Positions 6,042 to 12,006 of a DNA stretch of 12,006 bases are shown piece after piece; within the stretch, counting starts at the first letter, position 1, and each line of letters starts with the position of its first letter. Location of the stretch: the NCBI GenBank assembly GCA_964384625.1, contig CAYLNH010000228.1, positions 1 through 12,006 of the forward strand, in the 5' to 3' direction. The notes beneath the pieces were generated by a model that worked only from the letters and a program-made list of their open reading frames with translations, was not told where the DNA came from and searched no databases. Both the position numbers and the translations under genes were made by a program. The DNA comes from CAYLNH01 sp964384625 (lineage in GTDB: Bacteria > Verrucomicrobiota > Lentisphaeria > JABSQK01).

Positions 6042-7154
6042 ATGCAATACAGACCATTTGGCCGACGTTGCGGTTTTGACGTGCCGCCGGCCGGCATCGG
6101 CGCCATGCGTCTGCCGCGCGATGTGGACGACGGCGTCGCCTTGATCCGGCAGGCGATCGATGCCGGCATGCGCTATATCGACACCTCTCGCGGCTATGGC
6201 GAGTCCGAGTGGGTTCTCGGACGCGCCCTCAAGGACGGCTACCGCGACAAGGTGATCCTGTCCACCAAATGGTCGGCCTGGATTACGAAGATCCGACCGG
6301 AAGACGACACGTCCGCCGACTGCATCCGGCGGCGAATCGAAGAACAGATGCGGCGGCTGGACGTGGACTACCTGGACTTCTACCAGATCTGGAACATCAA
6401 CAGCCGCGAGAATTACGACAAGGTCATTGCCCCGGGCGGCGTGCTGGAAGGCATTCTGAAAGCGAAGGACGAAGGGTTGATCGGACACACCGGTTTCACC
6501 ACGCACGACTCGGTTGAAAATCTGCTCGACTATATCGAAGAATGCGACTGGTGCGAAATTATGCTGACCACCTACAACCTGATGAACCTGAAGTACGCGC
6601 CGGTGATCGAAGCAGCACACAGAAAGGGCATCGGCACCGTGGTTATGAACCCGGTCGGCGGCGGCAGTCTGGCCCAGGACAGCCCGGTGCTGCAGCAGTT
6701 GGCCGACGATATCGGCGCCGAATCCATCGCCGATATGGCCGTGCGCTATGTCGTCTCCAACGCGAACATCGACACCTTGCTCTGCGGTATGACGAAGCCG
6801 TCCGACGTCGCCGACACCATCGCCTCGGTCGACCGCGGCGGCCTCGAGGCGGAGCAACTGGCGCAGATCCAGGCGTTCCAGAGCCGGATCTCCGAGGCGA
6901 AAGACGGGTTCTGCACGTCCTGCAGATACTGTCTGCCCTGTCCCCAGGGCATCGACATCCCGAAGGTGATGGCGTGCAATTTCGACGCCAGGGTCTGGGG
7001 CTTCACCGAGAGCCCGAAACGACGCTACAACCGCATGCCCACGGCCAAGGCGGATGCCTGCGTCCAATGCGGCGCCTGCGAGGAGAAATGCACGCAGAGC
7101 CTGGAGATCATCAAAGAAATGGAATACGCCGCCGCGACGTTCGGCGAAGAATAG
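6042..7154 (+). CDS. Aldo/keto reductase with C-terminal double Cys4 iron-sulfur domain
   Basis: This 370-residue protein begins MQYRPFGRRCGFDVPPAGIGAM, as this family does. The TIM-barrel part has DTSRGYGESE (47-56, containing D47 and the catalytic Tyr52) and STKW with Lys76. The usual catalytic His position, after DYLDFYQI, is Trp117. The C-terminal extension has CTSCRYCLPCP (C291, C294, C297, C300) and CVQCGACEEKC (C340, C343, C346, C350), as expected for two [4Fe-4S] clusters. It is likely a cytoplasmic NAD(P)H-linked or ferredoxin-linked oxidoreductase; the substrate is unknown. The ATG at 6042 has AAAGGA eight bases upstream and fits the family N-terminus better than the GTG 15 codons earlier. 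The stop is followed after 15 bases by the quinoprotein gene, whose ribosome-binding site overlaps this stop, so the two are probably co-transcribed. Confidence 0.9.
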   Translation: MQYRPFGRRCGFDVPPAGIGAMRLPRDVDDGVALIRQAIDAGMRYIDTSRGYGESEWVLGRALKDGYRDKVILSTKWSAWITKIRPEDDTSADCIRRRIEEQMRRLDVDYLDFYQIWNINSRENYDKVIAPGGVLEGILKAKDEGLIGHTGFTTHDSVENLLDYIEECDWCEIMLTTYNLMNLKYAPVIEAAHRKGIGTVVMNPVGGGSLAQDSPVLQQLADDIGAESIADMAVRYVVSNANIDTLLCGMTKPSDVADTIASVDRGGLEAEQLAQIQAFQSRISEAKDGFCTSCRYCLPCPQGIDIPKVMACNFDARVWGFTESPKRRYNRMPTAKADACVQCGACEEKCTQSLEIIKEMEYAAATFGEE

Positions 7155-7169
7155 GAAAGAGCAACAGGT

Positions 7170-8525
7170 ATGAAGAACACGTTGATCATCGCACTCTGGG
7201 GTGTGGTGGCGTTGACAAACACGACTGCCGCGCAGCAGGTGTGCGGCTTTCGCCGAGACGGCAACGGTCTGTTCCCGAACGCCGACCCGCCGCTGGCGTG
7301 GGCGACCGACAAGAACATCGTCTGGGCCGCGCCGTTGCCCAACTGGGGTAATGCGTCACCGATTCAAACCGCAGGCAAGGTCTTCGTCGGCGCCGAACCC
7401 GGTGTCCTTATCTGTGTCAACGCCGCTGACGGCAAGATCCTCTGGCAAAAGGGATTGGGCTACGACCAGATTTTCCCGCCGGATCAGCTCAAAGAGGCCG
7501 CCAGAGCCCAGACGCTGCAGAAGCAGGTGGAAGACCTGCAGAAGAAACTCAAGCGTGACCCCACGGACCTGAAACTCTACGCCAGGCTCGGTGAACTCTG
7601 CCGGACGATCACCGCCGACCCGAAGAATGCCGACGCATTCCGGTTGGCGGCCAAGGTCGGGGCGCCGCGGACCCACAACAACAACGGCTATTCCTCGCCG
7701 ACCCCGGTGACCGACGGCAAGGTCGTATGTGCCCTCACGGGCATGGGGGTGGCCGCCTGTTTTGACTTGGACGGCACCCGCCGGTGGATCCGGCTGGTCG
7801 CCAAACCGACGCACGGCTGGGGGCACAGCGCGTCGCCGACGATCGTGGGCGACAAGGTGATTGTCCATATCAACAAGACCGTTTTCGCTCTCAACCTGAG
7901 CGACGGCGAAACCGCCTGGACCGCCGACGGCCCCGGTACGTGGGGAACTCCCTATCGCGTCGACATCGGCGGCCGGCCGGCGGTGGTTACGACGGGCGGC
8001 GATCTGATTCGCGTCAGTGACGGCAAGGTCACGGCCCGGCGCTTTGTGCAGCTTCCCTGGAGCAGTCCGGTCGCGCAGGACGGGGTGCTGTATTACATGG
8101 ATCAGAAAGGCTGCGGTGCGGTCCAACTGCCGGCGGAACTGACGGATGCCGTGAAGCTCAAGAGGCTGTGGGGGGCCAAGGGGGTCCCGCGCGACCGCTA
8201 CTATGCCTCTCCTGTAGTGGTCAACGGCGTGCTCTACGGCCTGACCCAGAAGGGGATCCTGACGGCCGTCGATACGGCGAGCGGCAAGGTGTTGTTTTCG
8301 CAGAAAACAAATGTGGGCAAGGGCACGTATTACCCGAGTCTGGTGCTGGTCGGCGATAAGCTCCTGATCAGCGTGGAAAGCGGCGCCACGCTCATAATCA
8401 AGGCGTCGCGGACGTTCGAAGTGGTCGGCAAGAATAAACTGGAGCCGTTTCGCTCGACCCCCCTGCCGGTCGGCAGCCGGCTGTACATCCGCGGCCGCAA
8501 GAAGCTGTACTGCATCGGCCAATGA
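7170..8525 (+). CDS. Secreted PQQ-like beta-propeller repeat protein
   Basis: This 451-residue protein has a signal peptide (hydrophobic to about residue 20, likely cleavage at TAA/QQ near 21). Propeller blades follow, each with a 'G..L.ALD..DGK..W' type repeat: VLICVNAADGKILWQ (79-93), VAACFDLDGTRRW (194-206), VFALNLSDGETAW (238-250) and ILTAVDTASGKVLF (363-376). The phrases PLPNWGNASP (55-64) and NNNGYSSPTPV (170-180) are typical of quinoprotein-like proteins in Planctomycetes and Lentisphaerota. Residues about 105-160 depart from the repeat: a charged, coiled-coil-like helix (QLKEAARAQTLQKQVEDLQK) followed by a TPR-like stretch. A scaffold or binding role in the periplasm is more likely than catalysis, because no PQQ-dehydrogenase active site is recognisable. 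AGGAAAGAG lies eight bases before the ATG. Confidence 0.88.
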   Translation: MKNTLIIALWGVVALTNTTAAQQVCGFRRDGNGLFPNADPPLAWATDKNIVWAAPLPNWGNASPIQTAGKVFVGAEPGVLICVNAADGKILWQKGLGYDQIFPPDQLKEAARAQTLQKQVEDLQKKLKRDPTDLKLYARLGELCRTITADPKNADAFRLAAKVGAPRTHNNNGYSSPTPVTDGKVVCALTGMGVAACFDLDGTRRWIRLVAKPTHGWGHSASPTIVGDKVIVHINKTVFALNLSDGETAWTADGPGTWGTPYRVDIGGRPAVVTTGGDLIRVSDGKVTARRFVQLPWSSPVAQDGVLYYMDQKGCGAVQLPAELTDAVKLKRLWGAKGVPRDRYYASPVVVNGVLYGLTQKGILTAVDTASGKVLFSQKTNVGKGTYYPSLVLVGDKLLISVESGATLIIKASRTFEVVGKNKLEPFRSTPLPVGSRLYIRGRKKLYCIGQ

Positions 8526-8535
8526 CGCCGGCTGT

Positions 8536-8564
8536 TTGCCGCCGGTTTCCGGCGGGGCTATAGT
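8536..8564 (+). promoter_or_regulatory. Candidate promoter of the zinc-ribbon gene
   Basis: TTGCCG (8536-8541, four of six) and TATAGT (8559-8564, five of six) are separated by 17 bases. The transcript would start near 8571, about 30 bases before the ATG at 8601. The spacer contains most of a perfect hairpin (8539-8555), so promoter and hairpin overlap. Confidence 0.4.
8539..8555 (+). terminator. Perfect hairpin after the propeller gene
   Basis: CCGCCGG (8539-8545) and CCGGCGG (8549-8555) make a 7-bp all-G/C stem with a TTT loop, 13 bases after the stop at 8525. No U-tract follows. It may terminate or stabilise the upstream message. Confidence 0.5.
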
Positions 8565-8600
8565 CCAGTCGTCAACGTGATTTGAAGGGAGGACTTGAGC

Positions 8601-9098
8601 ATGCCGATTTACGAATATCTCTGTCCGGACTGCAATGTGGTCTTCAGCTTTCTGGTGAAGAACCCCAAGACCGCCAGACGGGCATATTGCCCGCGTTGCG
8701 GCAACACGGAAACGATGAAAAAGATGATGTCGAAATTTGCCGTTTCCGGCGCGACCCGGAAGTCAACGGGCGCGATGAAAGGCGCGGAACCCGGGAGTGC
8801 GGACGACATCCCGGATCTCTCGCCGCGGCAGGAGCAGGAGCTGATGCGGCTGATGACGCAGGCTGAGAGCATGGACGAGAACGATCCCAGACAGATGGGA
8901 GGGCTCATGCGCCGGATGAGCGAAATCACCGGCGAGCAGCTCGAACCCGAAATGGAGGAGGCCGTCCGCCGCCTCGAGGCCGGCGAAGACCCCGAGAAGA
9001 TCGAGGCAGATCTGGGCGATCTCGGGCTCGACGACGAGACGGGCGGCATGGGTGGAATTGGCGGCCCGGCGTATGATGACGGCATGTACAGCCTGTAG
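8601..9098 (+). CDS. FmdB-family zinc-ribbon protein with acidic C-terminal extension
   Basis: This 165-residue protein opens MPIYEYLCPDC, the hallmark of the FmdB/CxxC_CxxC-SSSS zinc-ribbon family. The Zn ligands are C8 and C11, then C30 and C33 (CPRC), with KKMMSKF following as usual. Most members stop at about 70-110 residues. Here a hydrophilic extension continues from about 60: helical segments rich in Met and Glu (DLSPRQEQELMRLMTQ at 72-87, MGGLMRRMSEITGEQ at 99-113, EEAVRRLEAGEDPEKIEADLGDL at 119-141) and a Gly-rich tail. The family is annotated as putative regulators from its link to formamidase operons; the real function is unknown. AAGGGAGGA (8585-8593) fits ATG 8601 with seven bases of spacing. 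The in-frame TTG at 8595 is too close to that site. Confidence 0.88.
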   Translation: MPIYEYLCPDCNVVFSFLVKNPKTARRAYCPRCGNTETMKKMMSKFAVSGATRKSTGAMKGAEPGSADDIPDLSPRQEQELMRLMTQAESMDENDPRQMGGLMRRMSEITGEQLEPEMEEAVRRLEAGEDPEKIEADLGDLGLDDETGGMGGIGGPAYDDGMYSL

Positions 9099-9357
9099 GG
9101 CGGTATCCATCCGGTTGAATGCAGGAAATCGGCAATTCCCTATTGATTTTTTCTATTGAAGGACCACACTATTCGGTTCACCGCATGCCGCGGCACATGG
9201 AGGCGTGTTTTGCGGCGGGAGGCGGAGACGCGGTCAGGCACGCGATCCCCTTCTGAGATTCTTATCCGCGAGGATAATGATCTGTCAGTGGTTTCGCAAG
9301 GTCCTCCTGCAGCCCGGCTGTATTGAGGATCATCTGGGAAAGGAATTCCTCGCGGAT
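9099..9357 (+). promoter_or_regulatory. fabF leader region with complementary arms
   Basis: No gene is evident, although the fabF frame stays open back to about 9205. A weak terminator-like element, CAAT/ATTG plus T6 (9133-9152), may end the zinc-ribbon transcript. TGCCGCGGCA (9186-9195) is a perfect palindrome. TTATCC-GCGA-GGATAA (9262-9277) is a perfect 6-bp hairpin with a GNRA tetraloop. Within it, TATCCGCGAGGA (9263-9274) is exactly complementary to TCCTCGCGGATA (9347-9358), which ends on the A of the fabF ATG. The hairpin and the long-range duplex are mutually exclusive, which suggests control of translation. Confidence 0.45.
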
Positions 9358-10602
9358 ATGGAAAAACGTTCGGTCGTCGTAACTGGTCTGGGGGTTGTTT
9401 CGCCGGTCGGCCATGGTATTCCGGCATTCTGGGACGCCGTCGCCGACGGCCGCAGCGGCATCGGCCGCGTGACCCATTTCGACCCCAGCGACTTCCGCTC
9501 TCAGCTTGCCGGCGAGGTAAAAGATTTCGAACCGACCGACTGGATTGCCCCGAAGGCCGCCAAGCGGATGGACCGCTTCACCCAATTTGCCGTGGCCGCC
9601 GCCAATATGGCGCTGGCCGACGCCGACCTGGAGGCGGGCAGTTTCGACGGCGACCGCGCCGGCACGATCATCGGCTCCGGCATCGGCGGCTCCAAGACGA
9701 TTGAGGACGGTTACCAGGTGCTCAAGGACATCGGCCCGAAGAAACTCAATCCGTTTTTCGTCTCGCGGTTGCTGGTCAACATGGCTGCCTGCATGGTTTC
9801 GATCACGTTCGGCCTCAAGGGCCCGCTGTCGGCTCCGTCGGTTGCCTGCTCCACCGGGACCAACGCCATCGGCGACGCGTTCACCACCATTCGCGACGGC
9901 CGCGCCGACCTCATGGTCGCCGGCGCCGCGGAAGCCTGTGTGACGCCGCTGGCCTACGGCGGCTTCTGTGCCGCCCGCGCCATGACTACCAACACCGACC
10001 CGGCCACAGCCAGTCGGCCGTTCGACAAAGAGCGCGACGGCTTCGTCATGGGCGAGGGCGCCGGTATTGCGGTGCTCGAAAGCCGCGAACACGCCGAGAA
10101 CCGCGGTGCGACCATTTATGCCGAGGTCGCCGGGTACGGCGCCGCGGCGGACGCTTTCCATCTGACCGCCCCCAGCCCTTCAGGCGAGGGCATGGCCCGC
10201 TGCATGGCGGCCGCTTTATCCGACGCAGAACTTGCCCCTGGGCAGGTTGATTATATTAATGCGCACGGGACCTCCACCGTGCTGAACGACAAATGTGAAA
10301 GTGCTGCGATCCAGCAGGTCTTCGGCGAGTACGCCGCCAACCTGAAGGTAAGCTCAATCAAGTCGATGATCGGCCATCTTATGGCCGCTTCCGGCGCGGT
10401 TGAGTTTGCAGCTTTGGTGATGAGTATGAAAACCGGCATTGCGCCCCCCACAATCAACTACCGGGAACCGGATCCGGATTGCCCGCTCGACTACGTTGTC
10501 AATGGCAAAGAGCACTGTCCGATGCGGGCTGCAATCAGCAATTCCTTCGGCTTCGGCGGCGGCAATGCCTGTTTGGCCGTAACGGCGGAGACAGGCGCTT
10601 GA
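9358..10602 (+). CDS. fabF: Beta-ketoacyl-ACP synthase II
   Basis: This 414-residue protein matches the usual FabF length. It begins MEKRSVVVTGLGVVSPVG. The catalytic triad is intact: Cys164 in VACSTGTN (162-169), His303 in NAHGTST (301-307) and His340 in KSMIGHL (335-341), with the C-terminal SFGFGGGNA (396-404). It condenses malonyl-ACP with acyl-ACP in fatty-acid elongation in the cytoplasm. The start is placed at 9358 because homologues begin there. AAAGGA (9339-9344) is 13 bases upstream, longer than usual. An in-frame ATG at 9277 would add 27 residues unlike the family. The downstream flavoenzyme overlaps its stop (TGATG), so the two form an operon. No acyl-carrier-protein gene precedes it. 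Confidence 0.95.
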   Translation: MEKRSVVVTGLGVVSPVGHGIPAFWDAVADGRSGIGRVTHFDPSDFRSQLAGEVKDFEPTDWIAPKAAKRMDRFTQFAVAAANMALADADLEAGSFDGDRAGTIIGSGIGGSKTIEDGYQVLKDIGPKKLNPFFVSRLLVNMAACMVSITFGLKGPLSAPSVACSTGTNAIGDAFTTIRDGRADLMVAGAAEACVTPLAYGGFCAARAMTTNTDPATASRPFDKERDGFVMGEGAGIAVLESREHAENRGATIYAEVAGYGAAADAFHLTAPSPSGEGMARCMAAALSDAELAPGQVDYINAHGTSTVLNDKCESAAIQQVFGEYAANLKVSSIKSMIGHLMAASGAVEFAALVMSMKTGIAPPTINYREPDPDCPLDYVVNGKEHCPMRAAISNSFGFGGGNACLAVTAETGA

Positions 10603-11672
10603 TGAAAATACCAGAACTCAAAATCGGACCGGTAACCGCACGGATCCCCATCGTCCAGGGCGGTATGGGCGTACGCGTCTCAAAATCCAGACTCGCTGCT
10701 GCCGTCGCCAACGAAGGCGGCGTCGGCACCATTTCGAGCATTGGTCTGGGCGATATCGAAAACTCCAAGCGCCATTACGAACAGGAATCGCGGGAAGCGA
10801 TGGTCGAGGAGATCCGGAAGGCGCAGGAGATGACCGACGGCCTCCTGGCGGTCAACGTCATGGGAGTCCTCAGCAATGCCGACGATATGGTCAAGGCCGC
10901 CGCCGAAGAAGGCGTCCAGATCATCGTCTTCGGCGCTGGTCTGCCGATGAAACTGCCGACCATTGTGGCCGACGGCAGCGGTACGGCCCTGGTGCCGATC
11001 GTCAGCTCCGCCCGCGTCGCCAACCTGATCCTGAAAACCTGGGACCGCCGGTATCAGCGTACGGTTGACGCCTTCGTCCTGGAGGGGCCGCTGGCCGGCG
11101 GGCATCTCGGCTTCTCGGTGGAACAGTTGCGCGAGCCGGCCGAAAACTCTTTGGAACGGCTGCTGCCGCAGGTCCTCGACGCCGTCCGCCCCTACGAGGA
11201 AAAGCATCAGCGCCGGATCCCGGTCATCACTGCCGGCGGCGTGTTCGACGGCAACGACATCGCGACCATGCTGAAGCTCGGCGCCGCCGGCGTCCAGATG
11301 GGAACGCGGTTTGTCTGTACCCATGAGTGTGATGTCTCGGAAGCCTTCAAACAGAAGTACATCGACGCCGCGGAAGACGATATCATCATCATCAGCAGTC
11401 CCGTTGGCATGCCGGCTCGAGCGGTGCGCACGCGTTTCCTGGATGAGCTCAGCGAAGACAGCCGGGTAAAATGCCCGTACCGCTGTCTGACCGCATGCAA
11501 AGCCGACGACGCCAGATACTGCATCGCCAAGGCCCTCCTGAACTCGTACTTCGGCGATACCGAAGGCGGGATTGTCTTCTGCGGGCAGACCGCCCACCGC
11601 GTCGACAAGATCGTCTCGGTCAAGGAGTTGATCGACGAGTTGATGGCCGAACTGGCTGCCGCCCCCGAGTAG
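10602..11672 (+). CDS. FMN-dependent nitronate monooxygenase/FabK-type oxidoreductase
   Basis: This 356-residue TIM-barrel flavoprotein has PIVQGGMG at 16-23, GPLAGGHLGF at 162-171 with the active-site His168, and phosphate-binding segments ITAGGVFDG (209-217) and GAAGVQMGTRF (227-237). This fold includes 2-nitropropane dioxygenases (nitronate monooxygenases) and the enoyl-ACP reductase FabK. Coupling to fabF (start and stop share one base, TGATG; GGAG lies 11 bases upstream) favours enoyl-ACP reduction, the last step of each elongation cycle. The sequence alone does not separate the two activities. A C-terminal segment has four cysteines, C291, C295, C299 and C307 (CPYRCLTACKADDARYC), that could bind a metal or Fe-S cluster; classical FabK is not known for this. 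An FadR-type regulator or other fab genes are not visible nearby. Confidence 0.88.
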   Translation: MKIPELKIGPVTARIPIVQGGMGVRVSKSRLAAAVANEGGVGTISSIGLGDIENSKRHYEQESREAMVEEIRKAQEMTDGLLAVNVMGVLSNADDMVKAAAEEGVQIIVFGAGLPMKLPTIVADGSGTALVPIVSSARVANLILKTWDRRYQRTVDAFVLEGPLAGGHLGFSVEQLREPAENSLERLLPQVLDAVRPYEEKHQRRIPVITAGGVFDGNDIATMLKLGAAGVQMGTRFVCTHECDVSEAFKQKYIDAAEDDIIIISSPVGMPARAVRTRFLDELSEDSRVKCPYRCLTACKADDARYCIAKALLNSYFGDTEGGIVFCGQTAHRVDKIVSVKELIDELMAELAAAPE

Positions 11673-11680
11673 TTCCGGGG
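11663..11680 (+). terminator. Small GC hairpin over the stop of the flavoenzyme gene
   Basis: CCCCG (11663-11667) pairs with CGGGG (11676-11680) across an 8-base loop that contains the TAG stop. A second short stem, GGCT/AGCC (11679-11682/11688-11691), overlaps it. There is no U-tract. It is at best a weak terminator. Confidence 0.3.
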
Positions 11681-12006
11681 CTTCAGCAGCCTGTTGTCGG
11701 CCGGGTCCTTTCGTGCTGCCACGCCCCAGGCTGCACCCGGGTCTTCCGTCTGAGGCAGTTGAGCCCGCGGCCATTCCTCGTGCTGCCGGATCAACGTTTC
11801 CCGGTCCTAGGCCGGCAATCCGGTTGTGTTCAGTCCCCAGGGATCCTCTTGCCGCTCAAAGAACTGCCGGATTGCGCTTTGCCCGGCCACAAGACCGGGT
11901 GCCGATCAACTCGTGAAGGAGTCATGAGCGGCCATCGGGCGCATGTCAGTTCTGTATTAATCCGGCACGCAAATAGGCGACATTCTCGCGGTGTGTGCTA
12001 TATTAG
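11673..12006. other. Right-hand noncoding stretch with dispersed repeats
   Basis: No convincing gene is present. TGCCGGAT occurs at 11784-11791 and 11865-11872, and complementary copies appear as AATCCGG at 11817-11823 and AATCCGGCA at 11959-11967. The last is a perfect 9-bp match to TGCCGGATT at 11865-11873. A hairpin CCCGG/CCGGG lies at 11882-11886/11895-11899. GAAGGAG (11915-11921) precedes an ATG at 11924 by only two bases. That frame stays open to the end of the window, but its translation does not resemble a known N-terminus. The stretch may be a long leader, a structured RNA, or the 5' end of a gene outside the window. Confidence 0.4.
11977..12004 (+). promoter_or_regulatory. Extended -10 promoter facing out of the window
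   Basis: TGC-TATATT (11996-12004) is an extended -10 element, with the hexamer at 11999-12004. GCGACA (11977-11982, four of six) lies 16 bases upstream as a -35. A transcript would start just past the window edge and serve a gene to the right. Confidence 0.35.

Noticed and set aside
4650..7067. An 805-codon minus-strand frame across the permease and aldo/keto reductase genes
   Set aside because: It is His- and Asp-rich low-information protein spanning two unrelated, well-recognised genes on the other strand. Long antisense frames are common at this GC content.
9205..9357. An N-terminal extension of FabF from GTG 9205 or ATG 9277
   Set aside because: The added residues do not resemble FabF N-termini, while MEKRSVVVTGLGVVSP at 9358 is the normal beginning. 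It is kept only as an alternative in the leader discussion.
11780..11820. Signal recognition particle RNA or RNase P RNA in the right-hand stretch
   Set aside because: The diagnostic GGTCAGG...GGAAGCAGCC and RNase P core patterns are not present.
11924..12006. Start of a gene at ATG 11924 running off the window
   Set aside because: The ribosome-binding site is only two bases from the ATG, the 27 residues are basic and unlike any known start, and a strong extended -10 lies inside the frame. It is not called as a gene.
1..12006. CRISPR array, insertion sequence, prophage or defence genes
   Set aside because: No regularly spaced repeats, no transposase or integrase motifs and no phage or defence protein families are visible on either strand.

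Overview
The window is a GC-rich bacterial chromosome segment of mostly housekeeping genes. It most likely comes from the PVC superphylum, probably Lentisphaerota or a close relative. Three things suggest this: a 270-residue prepilin-like protein with the CxNxL...YAxDxDxxLP pattern after its N-terminal helix; a secreted quinoprotein-type propeller of the 'GNG...W...LP.WGNASP' kind common in Planctomycetes and Lentisphaerota; and a dnaA gene that is not next to dnaN. The placement is by recognition of protein style, not by a database search.

Layout. Positions 1-248 hold no convincing gene, only a few perfect hairpins, the largest just behind the prepilin gene. Two minus-strand genes follow: the prepilin-like gene (249-1061) with its own promoter, and polX (1177-2889), a DNA polymerase X with a PHP nuclease domain. 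polX is divergent from dnaA (3266-4630). The roughly 375-bp gap between them carries three DnaA-box-like 9-mers spaced exactly 11 bp apart, plus candidate promoters for both genes. One base after dnaA begins a LolC/E-type ABC permease (4632-5981). Then come an aldo/keto reductase with two C-terminal Cys4 ferredoxin motifs (6042-7154), a secreted PQQ-like beta-propeller protein (7170-8525), an FmdB-type zinc-ribbon protein (8601-9098), fabF (9358-10602) and a flavin-dependent NMO/FabK-type oxidoreductase (10602-11672) whose start codon overlaps the fabF stop. The last 334 bases hold no clear gene, but they have repeats and an extended -10 element facing out of the window.

How it fits together. 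polX and dnaA sit back to back around a possible DnaA-binding region, so this gap is a candidate origin or a DnaA autoregulatory site. fabF and the FMN enzyme are translationally coupled and plausibly supply elongation and enoyl reduction in fatty-acid synthesis. No acpP lies in front of fabF. Instead fabF has a 259-bp leader in which 12 bases far upstream are perfectly complementary to the 12 bases running into its start codon, which looks like a possible translational switch. Several genes end in short GC hairpins without a U-tract. I see no mobile element, CRISPR array, tRNA or rRNA. The genes themselves belong to known families. The most unusual material is regulatory: the fabF leader, the polX-dnaA gap and the 3' end region.
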